From Gnetum montanum (lineage: Eukaryota; Streptophyta; Gnetopsida; Gnetales; Gnetaceae): a stretch of 64,000 nucleotides of DNA. This document shows, piece by piece, positions 23,742 through 35,349 of the stretch. Position 1 is the first letter of the stretch. Every line of letters begins with the position of its first letter. The position numbers and the translations under genes were made by a program. Below the pieces are notes generated by a model that did no database searches, had not been told where the DNA came from, and saw only the letters and a program-made list of their open reading frames with translations. Location of the stretch: positions 7,837 through 71,836 of the forward strand of contig MNCI01038350.1 in NCBI GenBank assembly GCA_015680685.1, in the 5' to 3' direction.

Positions 23742-23786
23742 CTTAACTTGTTGGGCAAGTAAGATCTCCTAACTTGTTGGGCAAGT
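23742..23786 (+). repeat. Duplicated U3 motif upstream of TATA
   Basis: TAACTTGTTGGGCAAGT occurs twice, starting at 23,744 and 23,770 (26-bp period), about 70-110 bp before the TATA box. A third partial match (CCTAACTTCCCAACT) lies just upstream. Position suggests LTR enhancer repeats. Confidence 0.7.
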
Positions 23787-23854
23787 TATAACTTCCTTAC
23801 TTGGGAGAGAAGTTAGCTAAGATATTTTGGAATATCTAACTACCCTTTGAACCT

Positions 23855-23862
23855 TATAAAAA
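23855..23862 (+). promoter_or_regulatory. TATA box of E3 LTR
   Basis: TATAAAAA followed by a G+A-rich leader. This is the best promoter candidate in the LTR. Confidence 0.6.
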
Positions 23863-25069
23863 GGCTTCAAGGTTAAGAAGGAAAAGATATCACACACTTG
23901 GGACACTTGGGATCACTCACTTTGGCTCTTGGAAGAGCATTTGTAAAGAAGAAATCGTGAAAGATTGCTTGTAAGATGACTGGCTAAAGAAAATATTTCA
24001 GCCTCTTTTTCATAGTCCTATGAGTTATGCTTATTATTTTTTATTTTGTTTAAATTGTTTAGCTAGTGGTTTAGATAGTATCATGCTTGGCAAGTAATTT
24101 TGCAATTTTTAGATTGCTCTTATTGTTCTTGTTGCATGATAGAAAATTTCTATTAAAATTTTTCCATAGAAGAGTTTGTGTTTGAAAGCCTTAAGAGCAT
24201 TTTAGTAGTAAATTTGATTATTGTGCAATGTATAAGAACTGCTATTGAGATTGTTGTAAGAGAGCCTCTACATGTAGTCAAGCCGTTGAACGATTCAATA
24301 GTCAAGAGGGTTCAGAAAATCTTTGGTATTTTGATGGGACTAGAATAACTTCTTTTATCTTTAAAGTATATCTTCGTAGTATTTCAATCAAAAATTTTCA
24401 AGTCTTTTGAAGGTTCTGTTGAATGCAATTGTTGACATCCATTATCTAGCCAAAATGGAGTCGTGTACGTGGTAGTTTACGCAGCAATTTTTTGGTAGCA
24501 TAGTAGGATTTTCTTGAAGAAATTGCTTATTTGAGCCTTGGAAGTTTGAAAAATTGGTAGTTATTGAATTTGGGATAGCTCTATTGTGAAGTGTTTACTC
24601 ATATCATTTTACCTTCTTTAAACATTTGAAGTCTTAACACAAATCTGCTTTCTTTTCTGTCTATTTCCATTGAATCTTGTTCTATTTCTAGTTTTCTTGT
24701 GAAACTATCTCTTTCTCTGGGGAAAATTAGAAGTAGATTTGTAGAGTTATACTTAAATGTTTTTGCAAAACTTTATTTGTTACAAGTAGGTATTATAAGG
24801 ACTGCATAGACTAGGCAATTAAACAGAATAGGAACTCTCAACAACTCACAGTACTTGGCAAAGTTGGTTGAATCTCTTTAAGATAAGTCATTTGTAGTTT
24901 ACACACAACACAATCGTTTCATTCTTCACAACAGCACACACACATACTCACATTAACTACTAAGTCTATTTGGAGGTATCTGGGCCTTGGTGTTGCCAGA
25001 AGACTAGCAAGCACCTAAATCCTGTTCGAGGACACTCGTTGGAGGTCGCGTCCCAAACAGCCACCAACA

Positions 25070-27098
25070 GGGCTATTGTTGGTATTCAATAGGTCTTTGT
25101 ACATCTACATCGATTGGTTTTGTGACCTAACTGGATTCAAGGAATCAAACACTAGATCTCTATTATCTATCATCTTTTGTAGGTCATCCTGTAGTGCAAA
25201 AAAGAAATCAGTGTCATGACCTAGAAACTAGTGATAGTGGTAAAACTAGTCAAGCTTGAAGTACTTAGATATTGGTGGATTATTCTTGGTTGTCAAAGTG
25301 GGGTCCTTAGCAATTTCACATAATCGATCATGCCTCTTACTAGCATTCTTAGTCATCTATTTATATTGGATTTGACTACTCATGAGCAACTACTCAAGAA
25401 ATTCTGATGCTTTCAATCGGAAATTGGTATACTTTGACCAATATTTCCTCTTGAAGTTTGGCCTTGTATGGTTTGATGTAGAATCCTAAATGTTGATGGT
25501 TAGTTGGTTTTGGTAATGGCCTTGAGTTGACTTGTCTAATTTCCTCCCTATGTATTCTTGCTCTCTTTGGCTAGAGTGGCTACAACTACATGATTTTGTT
25601 TTCCTTTCTTCTTATCCTTTTGTGTGTGTGTTGGTTTTTGTATGCTACATAGGTAGGATCATGCCTCGGTAGCATCCTCTATGTTCTTAATTTTTAAGAA
25701 ATCCTAGATAATGGATCATAGGTCTAAGTAATATAGTTTATACTTGATGAAGTTTTTGACCGCCCCCTTGAAGATGGCCAAAATGTGACTTTTAGCTATA
25801 GGCTCAAGAATCTCATTGAGTAGAATATTCTATCATCGGATGAACTTTTGAATAGGTTCAAGAGATTCTTGTTTTATTTTTATTAGTTGATCTAGGATGG
25901 TATTTCATTTAAATTTATACTTGAAATGATTTACAAATTTTGAAAACAAGTCTTTCAAGGAGGTGATAGATCCTCTAACTAATGCATGGTACCAATCTAA
26001 TGCTTTCCCTATAAGAGGTAGCGCAAATTCTTATGATTATGTGGAGCCAAGCCTATAGCTATAAGCACTCAAAATGGAAGGTGGTAAGGTGTGCATTAGA
26101 ATCATCCTCATCATTATACTTTGTGACTTGAAAGATAGGAATGCCTGAAGGAAGAGTTATTTTTGGGATGGCTAAACTAATAGGATCATCCTAATAAAAG
26201 TACATAATTTTTATTGTCTATGTAGTAGAGGCCTTTGGTTTACATAACAATTTTGTGAGGTCTTTTATCATATGGAAGGCCTAATCCAAGCCTTGAGGCA
26301 CTCTAGTAGGTTGGGGATTTGTGTCAATGATTGAGGGATAATTTGGGAGGCTTGTAGCCTCACAATGCGCAATGGCAAGGTCAAAAGGGGTTGGGTCATC
26401 ATGGCTATAGGGGAACTAAATATTGAAAAAGAGGTTTGCGCTAGTATTTGAAGGAAAAATAGGGTAAATGGCGTATGAGATTCTTAGGTCACCTAAGATC
26501 CCACTACAAGGACCACTGGTATGAAAAAGGAATAAGTTGTGATGAACACCATAGGTGATGGTCATGCATATCAAGGCTACAAGACAAAATGCGTGAAGGA
26601 AGAAAGAGAGGCTGATTGAGGCACATGTTATGCTTGGTATGTGGATATGATGGGAATTAATCCAAACATACTAGGGTAAGTAGGAGGAGAAGAGTGTTGG
26701 GGCACTTGCTCCATGGACGAGGAAAGAGAGGCCAAACAAGGTGAAATAGTTTCAAGAGCCAATTGTTGAAAAAGGCTCCCAATAATGGTATCAAGTTCTA
26801 GTTCCACTTCAAACTCACTAGGCTTCTCATGGGGTATTTCTAATTTGAACTCCTCACTTAGCTCATCCATCTCAATTATTTAAGCAAGTATGTGCATATG
26901 GATGTCATTTAGTTTTATCTTGTCATAAGGGGAGGGGATGTATTCCTTCCCATTTCTATTGATTAATTTGAACTCATGCTTGGATTTGGATTTCATGGAT
27001 GGGATTAGTAGGCTAGCTTGGATTTTGGTGCATATGAAGTTATAGTATTCCTCATTAGTCATGGCAAAGTCTAGGCTATTGCCTTTCTTCTTGAGCAA
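25070..27098 (-). pseudogene. E5 Ty3/gypsy gag remnant, paralogue of E0
   Basis: On the - strand, 27,098-26,880 reads TNEEYYNFICTKIQASLLIP then KHEFKLINRNGKEYIPSPYD, and 26,870-26,628 reads an acidic segment then SSPPTYPSMFGL. These align with E0 at about 190-590. The capsid core continues to about 25,600 with YNDEDDSNAHLTTF, ALDWYHALVRGSITSL, NHFKYKFK and LLNEILEPIAKSHF in shifting frames. Stops and frameshifts are frequent. Position 25,069 is the end of the E3 LTR, so E3 and E5 abut here. No protease or pol was found downstream. Confidence 0.7.
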
Positions 27099-28640
27099 TT
27101 ATCTATGCTCAGCCAAAATTTATGCATGGAGTGTTGGTGAAACTAGTAGAGTGCATCCTAAAGTCAACTCCATGATAAAGGTACTCTTAGTTTTTGCTCC
27201 AATAGCTCCTTGCTCTTTCTCTGGTGTTGAATCTACTTGGTGGGTGTTGAAAAATGGTTTCTATGATGTTGGACTTGTTGATGCTTTGTAATGCTTTGAG
27301 AGTCTCTATGCTTAGCCAAATTTAGATTTTCCAAAACATCTTTTCAATGTGTTCAAATTTTATTTAAATAGGTCATTGGTGTCTAATTTGGTGTTGTAAA
27401 GTTTCTGCCATGATTGTTGATAAGTTACTATAATTTGTAGGTTTGGCAAGTCATCAATCCGAGCGTATTTTTCCATTTATGGTAAGTTTGATGCACAAAG
27501 GCCACCAACAATATGTTGGGTGCTATAAAAAGTAAGTTGTTTTCAAAAGATACACTGGATATAGGTGATTCCAGCATATTTTTTACTTTAACGAACATAA
27601 AACCCATAAAAAACCCAAATTTGGCAATTCCAAAGGCATTTTCAACCTTCCCAAGCCTAAATACATACATGACATAAATTTTTCCACTTGGGAAGTGAGG
27701 AAATAACAACTTATTAGGCATTTTTTTACCCTCAAAAACTTAAATTATGCAAGATTGCAACCTATGAACTACAAACCTCACATTTTACAATAAAATGTTG
27801 CCTCAAGTTTAATGGTGAAGGTTATAAGTCGTAATATGAATTTTCTTACTGGTGTTTCACACTCCATTCTGTCGACACTTTTTGCATCTATTTTATTTTA
27901 TGTAGAAGTGTTGCTAGATTAAAGACTTATGGAATTATTTTAAAGCTTTACATATGTATGTGGCTTTTTGGATTACTTCATATGCTCATTTTGTGGATTT
28001 GTGCTTAAGTTACATTACCATTTTCTCATGTGTGTTTTGGTTCACAAGGTTTGTGCACTATCAACATGGTTGGATTTTGTTTAAATCCTTTCAAATATAT
28101 ATGCAATTATAATTGTATTAGAACTTTCTTTAAACTCGTAGATTTTTTTATTTTTTATGTTTAATTTGCTTATTCCTTCCTACTGTAATTTTATCATTTT
28201 TGACAATTTTACAAAACAAGGGTTTTGTGATAATTCAAGTAATAATATTTTCAACAACTATGCAATAGTATGAAATTTTGATGTCATTATGTTCTTCTTA
28301 TCATAGATCTAATTATGTTTTGATCATTTCATTAACTTCTAATTCATTATATTTTAGAGGTTTTTGACAATTTTACTTAGGGTTTAGACACTTTTTCTTA
28401 TAATCATTTAGATTATCATTTTTCTTTAAGTTTAAAGATCCACATATGTGCTTTGAGTAATCTCTATGGTACCTCTAGTATACCCTATTAATTGCTGATT
28501 ATTTTGAAGTCATTTAAAGCTATTTTCCTTAAGCTTTTTTAAGTTATCAATTACTAAGAGATCTTTTTCTTATGTTTTGCATCAAAAACTTGAGTTTATC
28601 CTTGATCTTGGTGAGACTACCACTATTGACTAAGAGCCAT
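27099..28640. other. AT-rich DNA without a supported gene
   Basis: By position it may hold the 5' leader or LTR of E5. The - strand frame at 27,721-27,428 is open for 97 codons but matches nothing I recognise and has no upstream promoter or neighbour support. Confidence 0.4.
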
Positions 28641-28990
28641 GGTCTTCTATTATAGATCATGGTGAGGTATTCATTTATTCTTTAGCCTTCTTTGGTAAAT
28701 CTAGTCTTACTTTTGAGAATGCTTATAATTCCACAAGTCATGATTCAGTTATGATCAATTGCACTAGTCATGATGAAGTCATGGTCAAGGCTTTCTTTTC
28801 ATTTTTATTATTTTATGATTTTTTGAGTGATTTTTAGCTAACCATGGATCATGTTCTAGTTGTGACCAGCCACCATGAGTCATGGTTAGGTCATGATCAA
28901 GTCATTTTTCTAATAGCTTTTATTGATGAATTTTTTGAGTAAACTATGAATCAGAGTAAGGTTATGATCACTAGATTTTACTATGATTTT
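28640..28990. repeat. Cluster of degenerate CATGA/TCATG words
   Basis: Repeated variants of ATCATGGT, GTCATGAT, ACCATGAGTCATGGT and GTCATGATCAAGTCA occur at irregular 15-60 bp spacing. The same words recur at 48,810-49,240 and, more loosely, in the L1 5' UTR (17,515-17,705). Many are palindromic or near-palindromic around CATG and TGATCA. Confidence 0.6.
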
Positions 28991-29639
28991 TATCTTATTA
29001 TTGGAGCTTAGTTCAATACATCTTGAGAACTTTGAATTCCATTCAACATAGTTTAGTGGATTTGAATCATGTTGAATTATTAAATTCAATGTTAGAGTTG
29101 ATTATTGGTTCTTGTTAAAACTTTTATTATTTGAACTTGCTAGCACTTGATTATGTTTCTTCACCATTAATATTTGATTTGGAATTTCTTAGGTAGGAAA
29201 AGAATTAAGCCTTACCAATTTTTTAGAAGCCCTTCATAGCTTTTTACTTCTTACTAAAGGGTTTCTTGTAAAAAGGAGAAAACTCTCTTTAAAGATAAAA
29301 TAACATATCTATTAAAAGTAATGAATAAATTACCATAGAAGTTAAAGTTTTCCATTACTGTGCCTCTAAAACAAAAAGAAATTAATACTATAGAAAATAA
29401 ATTATTTTTTCATCTTTACTAAGAGCTTTTTTATTTGAATCTACAATTTGAAAGTGATATTTTTTAGCATCTAATATTTATGTCCTAAATATATGTCATA
29501 GTTAACCTCTTATTATTATAAAATCATTGCACATTGAAGATTCTAAATAGAGTAGAAAATAAGTGATCGAAGACACTTCTAAATACAAAAAAGAAAATAC
29601 TCATAGGTTATTAATTAAGAATGACTTCATTGATGCTTG
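28991..29639. other. AT-rich DNA, nothing recognised
   Basis: No frame, repeat or element end could be supported here on either strand. Confidence 0.5.
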
Positions 29640-30200
29640 GTTGAAAGCTTTTATAAATTTTAGATGTGCATTTCCAAGAATGTTAAGCAATATGATACTT
29701 TAAAAAATGATAAAATAAGTCTTCACTTTCACAAAGAGTATATTGAGGAGAAATAATTCTCAAATTTTTAATATAAGTATCAATAGGAAGACCTTGATGA
29801 ATAAAACACCCAAAAAATTACAGATATTAGAAAAGGTAGGAGCTCTACAAATATCTTTTATTTTTCTCATCCAATAGTATCATGATAATTTCATTTTCTA
29901 GGTCTTATTGAATTTATTATAAATAAAATTTATCTTTGTAACAATCTTGTAAGAAACTTTAGAATTAAAAGAAAAAACAGACTTTCCATCCTTCCAAAAA
30001 CTATCTAAAAATGCCAAATGTGAAATATTTTGAACTTTGAATAAAATTTTAATATTAGAAATTAATTTTTTAAAATTATTTTTCTTCTTTTTATTTAAAC
30101 TATAAAGGCTAGAAGCTTCAATGAATGTAAATAATCTATTATGCATGTTTATACAAGAAGCTACAAGGCCTTTATGCCCATGCAAGTATGTTGGGACCAT
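29640..30200 (-). pseudogene. L1-type LINE ORF2 C-terminal relic
   Basis: The - strand frame at 30,200-29,898 (FWKDGKSVFSFNSKVSYKIV) and its continuation GCFIHQGLPIDTYIKNLRII, then CTLCESEDLFYHFLKYHIA with a final W, follow the zf-RVT domain that ends plant L1 ORF2 proteins, as seen intact in order at 12,826-12,990. The first Cys of the zinc motif reads Tyr here (SPQYTLCE). Several stops are present. It is older than the 12-18 kb L1, and neither end can be located. Confidence 0.65.
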
Positions 30201-30459
30201 ATATTTCCAACTAAGTTATAATAGTTCTACAAAAGTCTTGTATACCTATATATCTGAGGATATATTTAGAATTTTATTGCATAATAAAATAGTTAAATAT
30301 ATGCATTAGCACCATGGATTTCATATCTACTCATGTTCTTCAGTTACATAGATTTCTTGTTAAACTATAGTAGTTCTATTTAAGGTCTACAAATGTTTTG
30401 TATACTTTCATGTCCCTAAAATTTGGTAGCATAGTAAAATAGTTAAATAAATTTTAAAT

Positions 30460-30655
30460 TTAGTATTTATCTCTAGAACTTAATGGTAAGACTCTTGATT
30501 TAGAAACTCAAAGTCATAAGTTCGATTCTAGTAGGTAATGCTAAGTAGTAGGTAATGCTAAGTTATAAATTTCTATGTGGATTATATATCTTGGATGTGC
30601 TTATGTTTTAATTTTTTTTATTTCAATACATAAGTTTGTTAGGCACATATCTTTT
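30460..30655 (+). mobile_element. tRNA-derived SINE, copy 1
   Basis: Has a box A-like TAGAACTTAATGG (30,474-30,486) and a box B AGTTCGATTCT (30,519-30,529) at tRNA-like spacing, followed by a body GGTAATGCTAAGTTATAAA...TATATATCTTGGATGTGCTTATGTTT that matches copy 2 on the other strand at 54,840-55,025. A 17-bp unit, AGTAGGTAATGCTAAGT, is exactly duplicated at 30,530-30,563. The transcription signals are those of RNA polymerase III, and such elements depend on LINEs for movement. Confidence 0.7.
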
Positions 30656-30899
30656 TTGCATCATGGATTGATGTTGATAGTGAAAAGAAAAGTACATAAA
30701 ATATTGATCATTAGGAGCATAGGTTTTTGCATTATCAATGGCCACATGCTATGCTTTGAAATTTTTGTAAAATATCACTAATAGTTGTCATTTATTACCA
30801 CCAAGACCTAGAACTTTGTCACTCAACATTTTTCACTAGAAACTTTCAAATTAAAATTCTTACCACTAGAATAACATCTTATCATTATTATTGGTGTAT

Positions 30900-31075
30900 T
30901 TGGAATTTTTTATTTTTCATTTAACATAGATACATGTCATGTATGTTTTACATTGGAGGGAATGTTAGAATTTGAAATATATTTTTTAACAATATTTACC
31001 TCCAAGCCGTATAGTCCAATTACAGCTTTATAATTCATTATAACTGACTAGCATTAAATCCATGTCACCTAATGA
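30900..31075 (-). mobile_element. SINE body fragment, copy 3
   Basis: On the + strand TGTTAGAATTTGAAATA...TATAGTCCAATTACAGCTTTATA is colinear with copy 2 (TGTTGGAATCCAAAATA...TATAGTCTAATTAAAACTTTATA). The tRNA-like head is not recognisable. Strongly diverged. Confidence 0.5.
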
Positions 31076-31737
31076 TTCATACCATGTTATGTTATTTTTG
31101 AGATACTATTTTACTAATCAATTAACATAGGGGCAATTGATCTAAAAAATTAATTATATGTACATTTCATGATATATATTCAATATGATGATGATTTCAA
31201 GAAATTACAAATAAAAAAATATGTAACACTTTAGAGCGCACAACTTTTTGCACCTAACACACTGATTTTATTGCATAAGCAAAAGCTTTACAAGGCTAAA
31301 CCTAAGGGATGCTTACTAAGGAATGCTTTCAAGGGTGCTACTAGCTGCTCACTTGAGTTCTCTCTTATTGATGCCTCTTAGGTATACCATCAACACCTTC
31401 TTATAGCCTTGGCTGAAGGGTCTAGACACTACAAAATGCATGCCAACGTAGCATCGACTCTTATGATTCTTATCGAGAATCACTTTACGGCACACCATGA
31501 TAGGACATATTGGATAGATGGATGGACACTATTAAAAGTGAGACACACTATCTACAATAATACATGCCATTGTTTACTTTATTCATTATTAGATTCTATC
31601 TTATTCGAATCTTACCTTTGATGATCAGGATCTTGTCGGCTTGTTTGGATGTATTGCACCAAGTAGTGGCCACCATGATGTCAATATTCTTAATAAATTG
31701 GATTCATTTGGAATAGTTCAAGGGATATTGGATAATG
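31076..31737. other. Unassigned DNA between SINE and viral relic
   Basis: Slightly richer in G+C than its surroundings at 31,250-31,740. A + strand frame at 31,409-31,621 is open for 70 codons, and another reads GHHDVNILNKLDSFGIVQGI near 31,665, but neither can be assigned. Confidence 0.35.
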
Positions 31738-32151
31738 CTATTGCTGACGAAAATGTTCCAAGATGTCAGTATGAGTGGCGGTGAGAACATCTTGGTACCA
31801 AGCAAAAGAGTAAGGGTTTTGCCAATCTAGTAATTTGCTAATGCTGGTAGTGAGATAGTAGGATGGAGCATCTTGATCTTGAGTTGCATGCCAAGCACAA
31901 GATTGCAAGGAACCATAAAATAAAAAATCTCCATGGCATTCAAATCTGATACAATGTTGTAAATTCCTGGGATATCCTATAGGAAAATGGTTAGGACTAT
32001 GACCATGCAGATTCCACCATGACCAAAATTCATCATTTATAGGTGGGTTAGGGACTGGTAGATTGAATTGAATGTGATAAAGATGATAATCTGCAGGTTG
32101 GTATAACGGAAAATGTAAAATTCCATTAGGATAAAGGAAATAAAAACTCAA
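31738..32151 (-). pseudogene. Endogenous caulimovirid, frame downstream of RNase H
   Basis: An open - strand frame of 137 codons lying just beyond the viral RNase H in the same orientation. It is rich in His, Tyr, Trp and Pro and I cannot assign a domain. One part has the words ECHGD, which recur in repeats upstream of the RT (33,785-33,870). By position it is the C-terminal part of the polyprotein or a following ORF of an endogenous plant pararetrovirus. Confidence 0.5.
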
Positions 32152-32159
32152 ATCTTCTA

Positions 32160-33780
32160 TCTTGATGGAGTTTTTAAGACTATCTTTTCATTCTCATCAA
32201 AGGGTAAGACCATATATGAACAAGCAAGATTGGCATTTGATGACACATGATTTACAATACTACAAACATATTCCACTAAAACTCATGATTTTGTTGGTAA
32301 TGGATTGTATCCAAGACTAACATATATTGATCTGTATATGGACAAGACCTTAGATGCCTACTGGAACATAATTCCCATCCTTCACTTATCAATAGATCTG
32401 CAACATAAAATACACATGTTAATATTGAAATTCATGAGTTAAATAATCTACTAAAGAATTGGCTTTCCCATCAATATATCAGGATTCAAAATTAAAATTT
32501 GCTAAAAACAAAGACCACCTAATTAATCATGTATAGGTCACTTTATTTAGATTTTTAACTTGTAAATACTGATCGAAGTGTTTAAGATCACTCTGGATTA
32601 TATACCTTTTTTTTGTAAGAAAATTCTAAACTTTTCAAGCCTCTAACTATTGCTAATAATTCTTTATGAGTACTATGGTAATTCTATTCTACACTATTGA
32701 ATTTACCACTATCATATCTACAAATATGTATTATCCCATTAAGATCTTCTTTTAGTACAACTCCCCAATATTTGTTAGATGCATTAGTTTCAAGAATGAG
32801 GGTTCCTATTGTTGGCATACTTAATTGGGACAACCGTCTACATTGTTCTTTGAGTCGTTTGATAGCTGACGTATGCTCCTATGTTCAAGGACCTACATCC
32901 TTTTTAATTGTGCATTTAGGATGTGCCTATATTTAGATAAATCTTTATAAAATCTTGAAATAGAGTTAAGACATCCTAAAAATCTTTGTAACTGTTGCTT
33001 TTCCTTCAACTCGTCAGGGAAATTTTGTATTTCAATTAAAATATGATCCTGCAAGGTAATCTTACCATTACTAATCTACAAACTAAGGAAATTGATTGTA
33101 TCTACACCAATAAACATTTTCTTCTCTAACAGAGATAATACCAGACCATTTTTATCCACAATTTCATAAAATAATTGTAAATATTCTAAATGTTGCTATA
33201 CATTTTTTTGACATTACTAAAATATCATCTATATAAACTAAAGGATAAGAATCAAAAATTTTATCCATTGTCATCTGAAATATGGATGGTGCTATTTTAA
33301 TCCCAAAGGATAGAATAGTCCATTCATAGATTCCACCTTGCATAGCAAATATAGTTTTCCAGCAATCCTCTAGATAGATCTATATCTACCAATAACCTGA
33401 TTTCAAATCAAATTTTGAATAAACATGTGTTGACTTTAATCTTTGACAGATATCATCTTTAGTGGGAATAGGATGTTGAACCAGTTTGATTACTTCATTT
33501 AGTGGTTTATAATTAACCACTAATCTCTTTTTGCCTCATACTAATTTAGCTTTCTTATTAACATAAAATGCTGCACAAGCAAACATGCTAATACTGGGTT
33601 GAATTAATCATTTGTCTAAGAGTTGTTTTATTTCTTTGTCACACTCTTTTCATAGTTCTAGAGACATCCCAATGTGATGTTCTTTGGCTTTTAAATTGAC
33701 GTTATTAAAAAGTTCAATATGACACCAATGTTGTTTCTTATGCCTAAAAGATGTTGGATCATCACTAGCCAAGGAGATTT
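32160..33780 (-). pseudogene. Endogenous caulimovirid RT-RNase H
   Basis: Relic of a plant pararetrovirus polyprotein, broken by many stops and frameshifts. On the - strand the RT palm appears at 33,350-33,300 and its catalytic YIDD box survives at 33,235-33,221. Next comes a stretch with ISNGKITLQ and LQRFLGCLNSISRFYKDL (33,090-32,960), typical of caulimovirid rather than Ty3 RT. The RNase H begins near 32,800, where the first catalytic Asp reads Asn (TNAS), and ends near 32,440 with YIDGKANSLVDYL. The wording is closest to florendovirus/gymnendovirus-type sequences as I remember them. It is an old integrated copy with no intact frame. Confidence 0.75.
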
Positions 33781-33784
33781 TTTA

Positions 33785-33870
33785 CATGGCATTCAAATCA
33801 AATCTCCATGGCATTCAGATTTTATTTTACACAATGGGTGATAAATCAAATCTCCATGGCATTCATATTT
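33785..33870. repeat. Short direct repeats in the viral relic
   Basis: The core CAAATCTCCATGGCATTCA occurs at 33,799 and 33,847, with a partial copy at 33,785. A fourth near-copy (AAAATCTCCATGGCATTCA) lies at 31,923, inside the open viral frame about 1.9 kb away. Confidence 0.7.
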
Positions 33871-33899
33871 TAACCTACTTATATCCTTTTCTAATATTT

Positions 33900-34260
33900 T
33901 TAGGTGTAATTAATCCTTAGTATGGATGGAACAAGAATATGATGATAATGGAAATCTAGTTTTGTTAGTAGATCTAATTTTTCTTTCTTCAGTTTTTCTT
34001 CAACAAATCTAATATCTCTAGAATTTCTCTAAAGAGGATTCTATATTACTTCCTACTTCTTTAATAGATGTATGAATTTCTTCATCATTTATCAATGTGA
34101 AACTTTTTATTAATTCTCAAAATGTAGATTTATAAGCTAGTAAAAGAAAAAGTTGTACCACCTTCTTCTAGTGACATTAATGCAATTAAGACACTTGATT
34201 TTTTTCTTCTTGATGATGTATATGAATCATTGGTTGCTAATATTTCATCATAAAATATGT
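33900..34260 (-). pseudogene. Possible upstream part of the viral polyprotein
   Basis: The - strand frame with DEILATNDSYTSSRRKKSSV and ALMSLEEGGTTFSF continues upstream of the RT in the same orientation. No protease or coat motif could be confirmed. Assigned by position only. Confidence 0.3.
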
Positions 34261-35349
34261 TTATTCAAATTTTTGATTACTTGCCTTGTAATTAAAATTC
34301 TATTTCATAGTTAAATAATATCATGAAAAACCATGAAATCCAAGTTTTTCATGTAAAGGTATTATTCTCCATTTCTTCTTGTTGTTGAGTTAGCCAATTC
34401 TTTAATGGCATAGCATACCCTAGAAATAGAATCTTTTATACATAAGCATGTAATATTTATCATTTTTAAGTGGGCTATAAGTTTCATATTTTGTTGATTT
34501 ATATATTCTTACATTTATTTTTTAGAAATCTAAGCATGATATTATTAGTTTTCTTGATTTCATTAAACACATAGACATTTCTCTGTTGAAATCAATATTT
34601 TTAATTATAAAAAGAAATTAGTATGATAAGTAAGATGAAAAAATTATATTTAGTTAATTACATATTATAATCTACCTAATTCTTATAACTTTTTTCATTG
34701 TTAAGGACATTTGTTTAATTCTTATCATTTGATACTTAAGAAAAAATATTTTAATGTAAAGAAAAATGAATTGAAGTTGAAGATAAAAGATTAATATGAA
34801 ATTAAAGATATGAAAAATCATGTTAATATCAATGATAAGAAAGATTAAATGATAATAAAGGATCTAGAGAAGATAGAAGCTCCTATGTATATTTTTACAA
34901 GTACTAGAAAAAGTGTTAAGCAATTTGGATAGATAGCTCATAAGATAAAATTTTCCTTTACTAACAAGAATATTGTTAACTTAAAGATTAAAATTAGTGT
35001 TTAGAAAAGGTCATAATTGATGATAAAGATTCTCAACATTAGATTAATAATAAGTGATCAGATGAAGATATTCCATAAGTACTATCATTTTCTTTCATTA
35101 ATATAAATATTAGTATATCTTAAATCATTTTACTATTTTAGCTTTAATCATGGATATTAAAATTTGATTTAAATTTTTTTAGGACTAGGACCTTCCTCGC
35201 TACTAGTATTAATTGTAAGATTATATACCTATGTAGATATTTATAAAATCAAAACTTTTTTCCTTTTCATATTTTTTTGATGATGTGCTAGGAAGATCTA
35301 CTATAAAGATTTTTTTGATATGAAAATTGATGGAGAAATTCAAAAACCA
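34261..35349. other. AT-rich DNA, nothing recognised
   Basis: Very A/T-rich. It could hold the diverged 5' part of the RTE element that follows, but no endonuclease motif was found. Confidence 0.45.

Larger units (their letters stand above)
21715..25069 (+). repeat. E3 3' LTR, 3.36 kb, carrying a host gene fragment
   Basis: Starts TGTTGGCACA after a polypurine tract and ends CCACCAACA, giving matching inverted ends TGTTGG...CCAACA. It has a TATA box (23,855) preceded by a duplicated 19-bp motif and followed by a long R/U5 region. At 3.36 kb it is long, but LTRs of this size occur in Tat/Ogre-type elements. No 5' LTR remains for comparison. A G+C-richer block at about 22,460-23,370 includes exon-like BRO1 sequence. 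Confidence 0.65.

Noticed and set aside
27428-27721. 97-codon - strand open frame as a gene
   Set aside because: No recognisable domain, no splice or promoter support, and located where LTR or leader DNA of E5 is expected.
28640-28990. CRISPR-like array
   Set aside because: Words are short, degenerate and irregularly spaced, and the DNA is plant nuclear.
30474-30545. tRNA gene
   Set aside because: Boxes A and B are present but the cloverleaf stems do not pair, and the sequence continues into a body shared with other copies. It is a SINE head.
31409-31740. Possible PIF/Harbinger transposase relic (GHHDVNILNKLDSFG)
   Set aside because: Only a short stretch resembles the family, with no catalytic DDE context, terminal repeats or target duplication.
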